Positions 44,274 through 53,230 of a DNA stretch of 64,000 nt are shown piece by piece. Position numbers and translations under genes: made by a program. This stretch comes from DATFQI01 sp963816955 (lineage in GTDB: Bacteria > Actinomycetota > Thermoleophilia > Solirubrobacterales > Solirubrobacteraceae). Under the pieces are notes generated by a model. It worked only from the letters and a program-made list of their open reading frames with translations. It was not told the origin of the DNA and searched no databases. The stretch covers positions 558,001 to 622,000 of the forward strand of contig CAWFME010000005.1 in the NCBI GenBank assembly GCA_963816955.1. The letters are read 5' to 3'. Every line of letters starts with the position of its first letter. Within the stretch, counting starts at the first letter, position 1.

Positions 44274-45685
44274 CACACCTCTTGGACTTGGAACAGGCTG
44301 GTGGTGCCCGGGCGCCCCGAAGGGAGACCTGCCGTGATCCCTACCCGATCGCCCGGCTTGACCCAACCCAGCTCGACGACTCGGCGCGCAGACGCGGCGA
44401 TCAGCTCCTCGGTGGTCTCCCAGCGGCGCATCGAGCCCGCCTGGACGCCCCACATCAGCCCGCAGCGGCGGACGGTCTCGCGGCCGGGCGAGAGCGCGAA
44501 GATCGGCACGGTCGGGCGGTGCGCGGAGATCAGCCGCGCGCTGCGGCCCGACAGCGTCGGGCAGATGAGCGCCTTCAGCCCGAGCTCGTGCGCGGCGCGG
44601 CAGGCGCTGTAGGCGATCGTGTAGGCCGGGTCGCGCCGGTCGCGGCGCACGCGCTTCTCGTTCCACACGGCATACGGCGCGGTCATCTCCGTGCGCTCGG
44701 CGACGGCGGCCAGCATCGCCACGGACTCGACGGGGTACTGCCCGACGGCGCTCTCCTGGGAGAGCATCACGGCGTCGGTGCCGTCGAGGATCGCGTTGGC
44801 GACGTCGGTCACCTCCGCCCGCGTGGGCCGCGAGGAGGAGACCATCGAGTCGAGCATCTGCGTGGCGGTGATCGACGGGCGGGCGAGCGCGCCGGCGAGC
44901 GCGATCACCTGCTTCTGGACGATCGGCACCTCCTCGATGCGCATCTCGATGCCGAGGTCGCCGCGCGCGACCATCACGCAGTCGGCGGCGCGCACGATCT
45001 CCTCCGCGCGCTGGACGGCCTGCGGCTTCTCGATCTTGGCGATCAGAGGCAGCCGCGTGTGCTTGCGCAAGGAGGTGACGTCCTCGGCCCGGCGCACGAA
45101 CGAGAGCGCCACGAGGTCGACGCCGATCCGCTCGCCGGTGCGGACGTGGTCGAGGTCCTCCTCGGGCACGGACGGCAGCGCGGCCGTCTCGCCCGGGATG
45201 TTCAAGCCCTGGCGGGAGGCGACCGTGCCGCCGACCTCGACCTCGGCGTCGATCTCGCCGTCGGCGGGCCGCGTCGCGCTCACGCGCAGCCGCACGGCGC
45301 CGTCGGCGAGGTACATGACCTCGCCCGCCTCGACGGTGTCGGCCAAGCCGGCCCAGGTGATGTACATGCGGCGCGCGTCGCCGTCGGCGCCGTTCTCGCC
45401 GCACACGAACGTCACGTCGTCGCCGGGCTTGAGCTCCGCGATCCCGCCCGTGAGCGGGCCGATCCGCAGCTTCGGGCCCGGCAGGTCCTGCAGCACGGCG
45501 ACCTGGCGGCCGGCGCGGCCGGCCGCCTGGCGCACGAGCGACGCGGTCTCGGCGTGCTCCTCCGCGGTGCCGTGGGAGAAGTTCAGGCGGGCGACGTCCA
45601 TTCCCGCCTCGACCATGCGGACCAGCACCTCGGGGTCACGAGACGCTGGTCCGATGGTCGCGACGATCTTCGTGCGGCGGCGCAT
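44273..45685 (-). CDS. pyk: Pyruvate kinase
   Basis: 470 residues; last step of glycolysis, phosphoenolpyruvate and ADP to pyruvate and ATP. Family segments: RRTKIVATIGPASRDPE, MDVARLNFSHG, DLPGPKLRIG, the catalytic lysine in LIAKIEKPQAV, MVARGDLGIEM, and ATQMLDSMVSSSRPTRAEVTDVANAILDG (ATQMLDSMV, RPTRAEVTDVANA). The C-terminal allosteric domain is complete. The stop TGA overlaps the fdhA ATG (TGATG), an unusual link between glycolysis and formate oxidation. ATG at 45685. Confidence 0.96.
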   Translation of the reverse strand: MRRRTKIVATIGPASRDPEVLVRMVEAGMDVARLNFSHGTAEEHAETASLVRQAAGRAGRQVAVLQDLPGPKLRIGPLTGGIAELKPGDDVTFVCGENGADGDARRMYITWAGLADTVEAGEVMYLADGAVRLRVSATRPADGEIDAEVEVGGTVASRQGLNIPGETAALPSVPEEDLDHVRTGERIGVDLVALSFVRRAEDVTSLRKHTRLPLIAKIEKPQAVQRAEEIVRAADCVMVARGDLGIEMRIEEVPIVQKQVIALAGALARPSITATQMLDSMVSSSRPTRAEVTDVANAILDGTDAVMLSQESAVGQYPVESVAMLAAVAERTEMTAPYAVWNEKRVRRDRRDPAYTIAYSACRAAHELGLKALICPTLSGRSARLISAHRPTVPIFALSPGRETVRRCGLMWGVQAGSMRRWETTEELIAASARRVVELGWVKPGDRVGITAGLPSGRPGTTSLFQVQEV

Positions 45686-45703
45686 TCTTGCGCCGCACGG
45701 TAG

Positions 45704-47200
45704 CTACTGCGCGAGGTCCACGTACCGCGGCAGCGTGAACGTGGGGAACACCTTGGGGTTGGTGGTGTACTTGCGCACCTTCGTCTGGAGCCGGTACACG
45801 GCCGCCTGGCTGCTCGGCGGGCCCGCGAGCCGGACGCGGAACGCCCCGCCGGCGGGCGGCGTGAAGCGCTTGACGACGCGGTAGCTGCCGCACGACAGCC
45901 GCCGCTTGACGATCACCTCGCGGACGGGCCGGCCGAGCGGCTGCACGACGCGCCCGGCGATCGTCACCCGCCTTCCCTTCACGGCCGTGCTCGAGATCAG
46001 CATCCGGCGCACGAGCTTGAGCCGCAGGCTCTTCTCCTTGGCGATCTCGGCGACGTAGCGGGCGCGGTTGGTGGAACGCAGCCTCGCGCGCGGCAGCGGC
46101 GCGGTGGCGCGGAAGAGCCCGCTGGAGCGCACGCGCGGGCGCGCGACCACCTTGCCCGTGGCGGTGAAGCGGATCTTCACGCGGCGGCCCGCGTAGCGGC
46201 GGTTGGCGGCGCCGACCAGCCGCACCTTGCCCTTGGAGCTGAGCACGTCGATCAGCACGAGCCGGCGCGAGGTGCACTCGAGCGCGAGGTCGGCGACGCC
46301 GCCGCAGTTGACCTGCGCGGCGCCGACCGTGGCCTCACCGACCGTGAGGTCCACGAGCATCTGACCGCCGACCGAGAGCGTCAGGTCGAGCGCGTGCTGC
46401 GTCAGCCGGCCGCCGCCTTCGATCTTGCGGCCCGGCGTCACCTTCAGCTGCGCGACGGTCGCGGGGATCGAGACGACCGGCGCCCGGTCGATGAGGTCCT
46501 TGAGCGGTCCCGCGATCGTCACGCCGGGGATCCCGAGCTGCTCCGGGGTCAGCTTCTTCGGGTCGATCTCCGACGAGTCGACCACGCTGACGGTCTGCGA
46601 CACGGCGCGGTCGACGGGCAGCTCCTTGCCGAGCACCGAGATGCCGAGCACCGACGAGGTGCCGGTCAAGCGCGGAGCGCCGCTCACGCAGCGGCCGGTG
46701 ACCTGGGCCCGCAGCGCGCGCAGGTTGAGCAGCTCGGCGTCGAACGTCTCCGGGACCAGCGCCTCGACGGCGCCGCGGATGTCGATCGTCACGCCGGCGA
46801 CCGACGTAGGCCCCGGCAGATCGCTCGTATCCGGGCGCTGGAGCGGGATCGGCAGCCCGGCGATCCGCAGCTCGCCGAGGCCGGCCGCGGCGCTGGCGGT
46901 CTGCGCCGACGGGGTGCCGGTGGGCGGCTGCAGGTCGGTGGTGGCGCTGAGCAGGCTGCCGGTCAGGGGCAGCGGCGAGGCGGGGGCATTGCCGCCGGCC
47001 AGATCCGCCTTGCAGGTGCTCTGGCCGTTGTTCGCGGTGATCGGCTCGATCCGCGGCGAGGGGCCGACGGTGGCGGCGAGGGCGCTGGAATCGCAGGTCC
47101 AGCCCTGCGCGGACGCGGTGGCGGGCACGGCGAGGGCGAGGACGAGCAGGCAGAGGGCGAGGGCAGGCGGGGCCGCCCGGCGGGGTCCGGAAAACGGCAT
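45704..47200 (-). CDS. Large secreted protein, unknown function
   Basis: 498 residues with a signal peptide (ALALCLLVLALAVPATASAQ, cleavage near AQG). The mature part is beta-rich, with several Thr/Ser/Val-rich repeats and two Cys in an N-terminal pair (GWTCDSS, STCKADL) plus more further on. The C-terminal ~150 residues (GKVRLVGAANRRYAGRRVKI, then VTIAGRVVQPLGRPVREV) form Ig-like or filamin-like strands typical of proteins of the actinobacterial cell surface. No enzyme motif recognised. It stands 18 bp upstream of pyk on the same strand. Confidence 0.75.
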   Translation of the reverse strand: MPFSGPRRAAPPALALCLLVLALAVPATASAQGWTCDSSALAATVGPSPRIEPITANNGQSTCKADLAGGNAPASPLPLTGSLLSATTDLQPPTGTPSAQTASAAAGLGELRIAGLPIPLQRPDTSDLPGPTSVAGVTIDIRGAVEALVPETFDAELLNLRALRAQVTGRCVSGAPRLTGTSSVLGISVLGKELPVDRAVSQTVSVVDSSEIDPKKLTPEQLGIPGVTIAGPLKDLIDRAPVVSIPATVAQLKVTPGRKIEGGGRLTQHALDLTLSVGGQMLVDLTVGEATVGAAQVNCGGVADLALECTSRRLVLIDVLSSKGKVRLVGAANRRYAGRRVKIRFTATGKVVARPRVRSSGLFRATAPLPRARLRSTNRARYVAEIAKEKSLRLKLVRRMLISSTAVKGRRVTIAGRVVQPLGRPVREVIVKRRLSCGSYRVVKRFTPPAGGAFRVRLAGPPSSQAAVYRLQTKVRKYTTNPKVFPTFTLPRYVDLAQ

Positions 47201-47239
47201 GGGGAGCTTGTACCACCCCGGGGCGTGGCGCGCGTCCGC

Positions 47240-47809
47240 TCAGGCGAGCGGGCGCCAGCCGTGCAGCAGCTCTCGCGTCTCGCGGTCGAAGGCGAACCAG
47301 TGGCCCTGGCCGGGCTGGTCCTCCGCGCGGTCGATCGCGATGCCCTTGAGCTGGCACAGCAGCAGCGTGCCGACGCCGCCGTGCGCGACGATCGCCACGT
47401 CGCCCTCCGCCGGCGAGCGGGCGAGCACGGTCTCGAGCGCGTCCGCGATCCGCTGCTGCGCCGCGGCGGCGGTCTCCCAGCCGCGGTGGGAGAGCAGCGG
47501 CTCGCGGAAGAACGCGTGCACGGCGGGCTCGAACAGCTCCGGTGGGAGGTAGCCCGTGGAGGAGCGGTCGTTCTCCGCGAGCTGCTCCAGCGTGCTCACG
47601 GGCAGGCCGAGCTGACCGGCGAGGATCGCCGCCGCCTCGGCCGCCTTGCGCTCGCGGCTGGACCACACGCAGCGCACCCCGCGCACCTCCGGGCCCTCGG
47701 CGAACAGCCGCATCACGTCACGCCCGCGCGGTGTGAGCTCCCAGTCCGGGACGGGCACCGCCGGGTCCACGTGCACCTCCGGGTGCGTGACGAACAGGAC
47801 CCGGCTCAC
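47240..47809 (-). CDS. Histidine phosphatase family protein (phosphoglycerate mutase-like)
   Basis: 189 residues. The usual N-terminal RHG motif appears as LFVTHPEVHVD (Thr-His-Pro), so the nucleophile His is present but the flanking arginine is not. WSSRERKAAEAAAIL gives the second arginine, LAENDRSSTGYLP the Glu/Asp region, and VAIVAHGGVGTLLL the proton-acceptor His. Probably a small-molecule phosphatase of altered specificity. GTG at 47809 overlaps the stop of the M29 gene (GTGA). Confidence 0.85.
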   Translation of the reverse strand: MSRVLFVTHPEVHVDPAVPVPDWELTPRGRDVMRLFAEGPEVRGVRCVWSSRERKAAEAAAILAGQLGLPVSTLEQLAENDRSSTGYLPPELFEPAVHAFFREPLLSHRGWETAAAAQQRIADALETVLARSPAEGDVAIVAHGGVGTLLLCQLKGIAIDRAEDQPGQGHWFAFDRETRELLHGWRPLA

Positions 47810-48888
47810 ACGAGGAAGCGGCCGTCGCGCTGGATCGCCTCGCCGTCGGCGTACAGCGTGCCGCCGCGGCGCAGGTCGCAGATCATGTCCCAGTGGACCG
47901 CCGACTCGTTGGTCCCGCCGGTCTCGGGATAGGAGCGGCCGACGGCGAGGTGCACGGTGCCGCCGATCTTCTCGTCGAAGAGGATCGCGCCGACCGGGCG
48001 GTCGATGCCGAAGTTGGTCCCGATCCCGATCTCGCCCAGCCGCGAGGCGCCCTCGTCGGTGGCCAGCGTGGCCTTGAGGTACTCCTCGCCGCGCTCGGCC
48101 CGCGCGTCGACGACGCGGCCCTCGCGGAACTCGAGCTCGATGCCGGCGACCTCGACGCCGCGCGGGCTGGAGGGGATGGTGAACCGGATGCGCCCCTCGG
48201 CGGTCGCCTCGTGCGGGCCCGTGAAGACCTCGCCCGAGGGCATGTTGCGCCTGCCGTCGGAGTTGATCCACGTGCGCCCCTCGACCGAGAGCGTCAGGTC
48301 GGTCCCCTCGGCCTCGATGCGCAGCTCGCGGGCGGGCTCCAGGCGCTCGATCAGCCGCGCCTGGAACTGGCGCAGCTCGCTCCAGGCCGCGGTCGCGTCG
48401 CCGCGGTCGAGGAACAGCGCGCGGCGCACGAAGGCCGCGAACTCCGTCGTGCCCATGCCCGCCTGCTGGGCGCCCGCGGCCGTCGGCCACAGCGTCAGGC
48501 ACCAGCGGCGGGCGAGCGCGGCCTCGCGCACGGGCGCGCGGGCGCGCGCCGCGCGAGCCATCCGCTGCGCGTCGACGTGCGCGAGCGCGCGCGTGTTGGC
48601 CGGCGCCTGGATGCCGATCGAGGCGTCCGTCCCCTGCGCCTCGGCCAGCTCGGCGGCCGGGAAGCCGTCGAGGTGGCCGTCGCGGGCGTGCTGCCAGAAG
48701 GCCTCGTCGGCGCCGGGCAGCTCGGCCCGCAGCAGCGGCCACGCCTCGCGCACCAGCAGCTCCTCCTGCAGCGCCAGCAGCAGCGGCGCGGCGAGCGCGG
48801 TCGAGCGCACGACGACCTGCTGGCCCGGCTGGACGTCGAGGCAGTAGTCGCACAGCAGCGCGGCGAAGCGCGAGGGGTCGGGCGCCAT
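47806..48888 (-). CDS. M29 family aminopeptidase
   Basis: 360 residues, thermophilic aminopeptidase T family with a dimetal site. Segments: YCLDVQPGQQVVVRSTALA, INSDGRRNMPSGEVFTGPHE (metal Glu), GVEVAGIELEFREGRVVDA, RLGEIGIGTNFGID (Glu), and FDEKIGGTVHLAVGRSYPE with HWDMICD (His, Asp). These are the M29 ligands. Cytosolic peptide turnover. The upstream 119-residue gene's stop directly abuts its ATG (48888/48889). Confidence 0.92.
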   Translation of the reverse strand: MAPDPSRFAALLCDYCLDVQPGQQVVVRSTALAAPLLLALQEELLVREAWPLLRAELPGADEAFWQHARDGHLDGFPAAELAEAQGTDASIGIQAPANTRALAHVDAQRMARAARARAPVREAALARRWCLTLWPTAAGAQQAGMGTTEFAAFVRRALFLDRGDATAAWSELRQFQARLIERLEPARELRIEAEGTDLTLSVEGRTWINSDGRRNMPSGEVFTGPHEATAEGRIRFTIPSSPRGVEVAGIELEFREGRVVDARAERGEEYLKATLATDEGASRLGEIGIGTNFGIDRPVGAILFDEKIGGTVHLAVGRSYPETGGTNESAVHWDMICDLRRGGTLYADGEAIQRDGRFLV

Positions 48889-49248
48889 CTAGGGGGCCTC
48901 GACGTCCGGGAAGTGCTCGGCGAGGTGCTCGCGCATGACGTCGCGGATCCAGCGGCGCTCGTCCTGGCTCGCGAAGCGGTAGCGGCCGAGCAGCTCCTTC
49001 TGCTTGACGATCGGCTCGGCGCCGGCGATCTCCCAGCGCACCGCCAGCAGCTCGAACAGCAGCTCGACCCCGCGCTGCCAGGCGTCCTCCTGCGACAGCG
49101 GCGAGCCCTTGATCGTCGCCGTGTAGCGCTGTCGCGCCGCCGGCGTCAGCGCGCCGCGCAGCGCGAGCACGTCGCCGTCCGGCGAGCGGTACTCGGATTC
49201 GGGCGCCTTGAGGGTCTCGGCGCCGCGCCGCCGGGAGCGCTTGCCCAT
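48889..49248 (-). CDS. Small basic protein, unknown function
   Basis: 119 residues. Basic start (GKRSRRRGAETLKAPESEY), then a helical part with ALRGALTPAARQRYTATIKG and QRGVELLFELLAVRWEIAGA, ending ERRWIRDVMREHLAEHFPDV. No signal or membrane helix. Its start is only 25 bp from the divergent MBL gene, its stop is adjacent to the M29 start. No family recognised. Confidence 0.7.
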   Translation of the reverse strand: MGKRSRRRGAETLKAPESEYRSPDGDVLALRGALTPAARQRYTATIKGSPLSQEDAWQRGVELLFELLAVRWEIAGAEPIVKQKELLGRYRFASQDERRWIRDVMREHLAEHFPDVEAP

Positions 49249-49273
49249 GCGGCGGCACGTTAGCGTCCCGCCG

Positions 49274-50284
49274 GTGCGCAAGCCGACACGCAGACGCGAG
49301 GTGGGGCGCGGCGAGCGGGTGCTGCCCGGCGTCTGGCGGCTGCGCCTGCCGCTGCCGTGGCCGGGTGTCCCGCACTGCAACGCCTGGGCGCTGGCCTCCG
49401 GCGACGGGGTCGTGCTCGTCGACACGGGCATGCACGAGCCGGGCTCGATGGGCCACCTCGAGCGCGCGCTCGACCAGGCGGGGCTGCGGCTCGAGCACGT
49501 CCGGCAGATCGTCTGCACCCACGCGCACGTCGACCATTGCGGCCAGGCGCCGGCGATCCGCGAGCGGACCGGGGCGCCGATCTGGCTGCATCCCGCGCAC
49601 GGGCATCTGCACGCCAACGACGAGACGCCGGAGGAGACGATCGCCAGGCGCGTCGAGGTGGCCCGCCAGTCCGGCGTGCCCGAGGAGCCGCTGCGGCGCT
49701 GGGCCGAGCAGCGGCGCGCCGGCGGGACGGGGATGTCCGGCGAGCTGACGAGCGACCGCGACCTGGTCCCGGGGGTGACGGTCACCACCGACCTCGGCGA
49801 GTGGCAGGTGCTCGAGACGCCCGGCCACGCCCCCTCCCACGTCTGCCTGCACCAGCCCGAGCGGCGGCTGCTGCTCTCGGGCGACCACCTGCTCGGGCGC
49901 GTGTCGCTGTACTTCGACGAGGGCCACACGCCCGACCCCGTCGGGGAGTTCCTGGAGTCCCTCGACCGCGTGGACGCGCTCGACGCCCGGCTCGCGCTGG
50001 CCGGCCACGGCCGCCCGTTCACCGACCTGGCGGGCCACATCTCCGCGAACCGCTCGCTCGTCTCGATCCGCCTCGACGGCGTCCGGGCCGCGCTCGCAGC
50101 CGGCGAGGGCACGCCGTTCGAGCTCGCCCAGCGGGTCTACGGCGACGCCTTCTCGGAGCTCACGGCGTCCTGGCTGCTCGCCAAGACGCGCTCGTGGCTG
50201 ACCCACCTGGGGCGCCACGGAGAGGCCCGGCGGGTTGCGCCCGCCGAGCGCGGCGGCGCGGAGGTCTGGAGCGCCGGCCGTTAG
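49274..50284 (+). CDS. MBL-fold metallohydrolase
   Basis: 336 residues. Metal motifs: VCTHAHVDHCGQAP (HxHxDH), VLETPGHAPSHVCLH (His), LLSGDHLLGRVS (Asp) and ALAGHGRPFTD (His). A C-terminal helical winged-helix-like domain (~240-336, RSLVSIRLDGVRAALAAGEG, FSELTASWLLAKTRSWLTHL) follows, as in LACTB2-type and RNase-like MBL proteins. GTG at 49274 is chosen; upstream ATG at 49208 would overlap the divergent gene. Substrate unknown. Confidence 0.85.
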   Translation: MRKPTRRREVGRGERVLPGVWRLRLPLPWPGVPHCNAWALASGDGVVLVDTGMHEPGSMGHLERALDQAGLRLEHVRQIVCTHAHVDHCGQAPAIRERTGAPIWLHPAHGHLHANDETPEETIARRVEVARQSGVPEEPLRRWAEQRRAGGTGMSGELTSDRDLVPGVTVTTDLGEWQVLETPGHAPSHVCLHQPERRLLLSGDHLLGRVSLYFDEGHTPDPVGEFLESLDRVDALDARLALAGHGRPFTDLAGHISANRSLVSIRLDGVRAALAAGEGTPFELAQRVYGDAFSELTASWLLAKTRSWLTHLGRHGEARRVAPAERGGAEVWSAGR

Positions 50285-50319
50285 CAGGACGCTCCTGCAC
50301 GCCTCCCTAGACTTCCCGC

Positions 50320-51222
50320 ATGCGGATCGACGAGCGCCTCGCGGACGGTGGGCCGTCCTTCTCCTTCGAGTTCTTCCCGCCCAAGACGGAGGACGGCGCG
50401 CGCAACCTCGCGACCGCGCTGGACGAGCTCTCGGGCATGGACCCGACGTTCGTGTCGGTCACCTACGGCGCCGGCGGCTCGCTCGAGCAGCGGGCGAAGA
50501 CGATCGAGATCGTCGCCGGGATCAAGGAGGACTTCGGCCTCGAGGCGATGGCGCACTTCACGTGCGTCAACGCGACCACGGCGGAGCTGCGGGCGACGCT
50601 GGACCGGATGCGCGACGCCGGCATCGTCAACGTGCTCGCGCTGCGCGGCGACCCGCCGCAGGGCGAGACGGAGTGGACCGCGACCCAGGGCGGGCTGCGC
50701 TACTCGCGCGAGCTGATCGAGCTGATCCGCGAGGAGTACCCCGAGTTCGCGATCGGCGCGGCGTGCTTCCCCGAGGTCCACATCCACGCGGAGTCGCCCG
50801 AGTCCGACCTGCGCTACCTCAAGGAGAAGGTCGACGCGGGCGCGCGCTTCTTGATCACGCAGCTGTTCTTCGACAACGCCTACTACTACGACTTCGTGGC
50901 GCGGGCGCGCGAGATCGGCGTCGACGTCCCGATCGTTCCCGGGATCATGCCGATCACCAACTACGGGCAGATCCGGCGGATCACGGAGATGTGCGGCTCG
51001 GTGATCCCCGCGCACCTGGTGGCCGAGCTCGACGTGCGCGCCGACGACCCGCGCGCGGTGACCGACTTCGGCGTCGCCTACGCGACGCTGCAGTGCGCCG
51101 ACCTGCTGGCCAAGGGCGCCCCCGGCATCCACTTCTACACGCTCAACCGCTCCCCCGCGACACGCGCGATCCTCAGCGCGCTGCGGGCGATGACCCCCTG
51201 GCGCGGAGCCGTCCCCGTCTAG
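50320..51222 (+). CDS. metF: 5,10-methylenetetrahydrofolate reductase
   Basis: 300 residues. Reduces 5,10-methylene-THF to 5-methyl-THF for methionine synthesis, FAD-dependent, TIM barrel. FSFEFFPPKTEDGARNL is the signature N-terminus, AHFTCVNATTAELRATLDRM and VLALRGDPPQG line the FAD site, QLFFDNAYYYDF and PGIMPITNYGQI follow, GIHFYTLNRS closes the barrel. Length fits the bacterial MetF type. ATG 50320, 36 bp after the MBL gene. Confidence 0.95.
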   Translation: MRIDERLADGGPSFSFEFFPPKTEDGARNLATALDELSGMDPTFVSVTYGAGGSLEQRAKTIEIVAGIKEDFGLEAMAHFTCVNATTAELRATLDRMRDAGIVNVLALRGDPPQGETEWTATQGGLRYSRELIELIREEYPEFAIGAACFPEVHIHAESPESDLRYLKEKVDAGARFLITQLFFDNAYYYDFVARAREIGVDVPIVPGIMPITNYGQIRRITEMCGSVIPAHLVAELDVRADDPRAVTDFGVAYATLQCADLLAKGAPGIHFYTLNRSPATRAILSALRAMTPWRGAVPV

Positions 51223-51281
51223 GAGATGGCCGGAACGATGACCCACCGAGTGGCCGCGGCGGCCACGGTTCCGGCCTTCTG

Positions 51282-51893
51282 ATGGCCAAGGTCTACGAAG
51301 CGATCTCGGACGTCCAGCGCGAGTGGATCGCGCGCCAGGCGCTGTTCTTCGTCGGCAGCGCGCCGCTGGCCGGCGATGGCCACGTCAACGTGTCGCCGAA
51401 GGGCCCGATCGGCTCCCTGAAGGTGCTCGACGATCACACCGTCGCCTACCTCGACGTGGTCGGCAGCGGCGCGGAGACGATCGCCCACATCCGCGAGAAC
51501 GGCCGCGTCGTGGTGATGCTGTGCGCGTTCGACGGGCCGCCGCGGATCCTGCGCCTGCACGGCACGGGCGAGGTGGTGCTCGCCGGCGACGAGCGCTTCG
51601 ACGCGCTGCTGGAGCAGCTCGGCTTCGAGCCGTTCGAGGTCCCGGAGTCGCACCGCGCGATCATCCTCGTGAGCGTCACGCGGATCGCCGACTCCTGCGG
51701 CTACGGCGTGCCGCTGATGGACTACGTCGGCGAGCGCCCGCACCAGGCGGCCTCGTCGGCCAAGCGCGTGCGCGTGCACGGGCCGGACGCCTACGTGGCC
51801 TACCAGCGCGAGCACAACGCCGCGAGCATCGACGGCCTGCCCGCCGTCGACCCGGCCGCGGCGGCCCGCGCCGCCGCGGCCGAGCGCGCCTAG
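51282..51893 (+). CDS. Pyridoxamine 5'-phosphate oxidase family protein
   Basis: 203 residues, split-barrel flavin-binding fold. IARQALFFVGSAPLAGDGHV and NVSPKGPIGSLKVLDDHTV form the flavin or F420 pocket, GSGAETIAHIRENGRVVVML the dimer strand. Relatives are general FMN/F420 reductases; substrate unknown. The C-terminus is Ala-rich. ATG 51282, 59 bp after metF. The stop overlaps that of the convergent small gene by 4 bp. Confidence 0.86.
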   Translation: MAKVYEAISDVQREWIARQALFFVGSAPLAGDGHVNVSPKGPIGSLKVLDDHTVAYLDVVGSGAETIAHIRENGRVVVMLCAFDGPPRILRLHGTGEVVLAGDERFDALLEQLGFEPFEVPESHRAIILVSVTRIADSCGYGVPLMDYVGERPHQAASSAKRVRVHGPDAYVAYQREHNAASIDGLPAVDPAAAARAAAAERA

Positions 51894-52171
51894 GCCTCGC
51901 GCTCGATCTCGAGCGCGTGCGCGACGCGCGGGCGGCCGTCGATCTCCCAGGTCACGTCGACCTGGTCGTCCTTGGAGTAGAAGCCGATCCCCCAGGCGCC
52001 CCAGAACCACTTCCAGAAGCCGAGCTTGCCCTCCTTCTCCAGGCTGGAGGAGAAGACCAGCACGTCGCCGCGGACCTGGTAGTCGCGGCCGCGCTCCTGG
52101 CGGACGCCGTTGAGGTAGACGGTGTACGGCGGCCGCACGCCCGCCGGGAGCTTGACCGTTGATTTTGTCAA
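51890..52171 (-). CDS. Small beta-rich protein, unknown function
   Basis: About 93 residues. TTG at 52171 gives TKSTVKLPAGVRPPYTVYLN, with a GGTGGG stretch upstream; GTG at 52180 is an alternative. GVRQERGRDYQVRGDVLVFS and KLGFWKWFWGAWGIGFYSKD suggest a small beta sheet with aromatic patch. No signal or helix. No family recognised with confidence. Confidence 0.7.
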   Translation of the reverse strand: MTKSTVKLPAGVRPPYTVYLNGVRQERGRDYQVRGDVLVFSSSLEKEGKLGFWKWFWGAWGIGFYSKDDQVDVTWEIDGRPRVAHALEIEREA

Positions 52172-52235
52172 CCCACCCACCCCACCGCCGCATCATGGCA
52201 ACCGCCGCGGGGCGTCGTAGGCTGATTCGCCGCCG

Positions 52236-52901
52236 ATGGCACCGCTGAAGTCCGACCTGCCGTACAGCATCCGCCGCTCCTCGCGGGCGCGCCGCGTGCG
52301 CATCACGGTCGCGGGCGACGGCGAGGTGATCGTGACGCTGCCCAAGAAGGCTGCGGAGCGCCGTGCGGCCGAGGCCGTCCGTGAGCTGCGCCCGTGGATC
52401 GACCGGCGCAAGGCGGCGCTGGCGCGCGCCGCCGCGGAGGTCGCGCGCGAGCCGGGCACCGTCCCGTACCTGGGCGCCAACCTGCGGCTGGTGCCGGAGC
52501 CCGGGCGCGAGCGGGTGCACCGGCGCGGCGACGCGCTGCTCGTCCCGCCCGGCGACGCGACGGAGGCGATCGAGCGCTGGTACCGGCGCCGCGCCCGCGC
52601 CGAGATCGCCCCGCGCCTGGACGCCGCCACCGCGCGCGCCGGCACGGGCTACAAGGGCCTCACGATCCGCGGCCAGCGCACGCGCTGGGCCTCGTGCTCG
52701 TCCAACGGCGGGATGTCGTTCAACTGGCGGCTGCTGCTGGCGCCCGAGGCCGTTCTGGAGTACGTGATCGAGCACGAGGTCTGCCACCTCGAGGTGATGG
52801 ACCACTCCCCGCGCTTCTGGGCGCTGCTGGAGTCGCGCTCGCCCGGATGGCGCGAGCACGCCGAGTGGCTGCGCCGCTACGGCTCGACGCTCGTGCTCTG
52901 A
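52236..52901 (+). CDS. YgjP-like (DUF45, M48-related) metallopeptidase
   Basis: 221 residues. The zinc motif is YVIEHEVCHLEVMDHSPRFW: HExxH with the downstream His of the family, preceded by RWASCSSNGGMSFNWRLLLA, the diagnostic DUF45 stretch. An N-terminal beta part (YSIRRSSRARRVRITV) fits the family. Predicted cytosolic protease; such genes often accompany restriction systems, but none is seen here. ATG 52236. The last 25 bp overlap the convergent 117-residue gene. Confidence 0.9.
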   Translation: MAPLKSDLPYSIRRSSRARRVRITVAGDGEVIVTLPKKAAERRAAEAVRELRPWIDRRKAALARAAAEVAREPGTVPYLGANLRLVPEPGRERVHRRGDALLVPPGDATEAIERWYRRRARAEIAPRLDAATARAGTGYKGLTIRGQRTRWASCSSNGGMSFNWRLLLAPEAVLEYVIEHEVCHLEVMDHSPRFWALLESRSPGWREHAEWLRRYGSTLVL

Positions 52902-53230
52902 CCCGTCACCTCGCGACGGAGCGCGGCGAAGGCGCTCTCGCCCTCGCGCGGCTCGATCAGGCGGCGGCGGATGCGCCCGGTCCAGGCCTCGGCCGAGCCG
53001 TCGCCGCGGACGTCGACGCCCGCGCGCACGCCCGGCCCGCGTAGCTCTGCGCGCGCGGCGACCTGCTGGACCGGCTCGAAGCGCCGCACGCGCAGGTCCA
53101 CGGTCTGCCGGCCCGGGCCGGCCGCGACCTCGCGGGCGCGCCGCTCCAGCAGCTCCAGCGCCGCCTCGAGCGTGTCCGCGCCGTGCTTCTCCACCTTCGG
53201 CCCGTGGCGCAGGACGACGCGGTAGGCCAT
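52877..53230 (-). CDS. Small protein, unknown function
   Basis: 117 residues. YRVVLRHGPKVEKHGADTLE, then helical ALELLERRAREVAAGPG, and a beta-rich second half (VDLRVRRFEPVQQVAARAEL). Resembles short nucleic-acid-associated or helper proteins of actinobacteria in composition only. Its ATG overlaps the last base of the SSI-like gene stop. No family recognised. Confidence 0.68.
   Translation of the reverse strand: MAYRVVLRHGPKVEKHGADTLEAALELLERRAREVAAGPGRQTVDLRVRRFEPVQQVAARAELRGPGVRAGVDVRGDGSAEAWTGRIRRRLIEPREGESAFAALRREVTGQSTSVEP

Noticed and set aside
47240..50218. 992-codon minus-strand open frame
   Set aside because: Only its last 189 codons are a real gene (histidine phosphatase); the rest reads through the M29, small and MBL genes in wrong frames.
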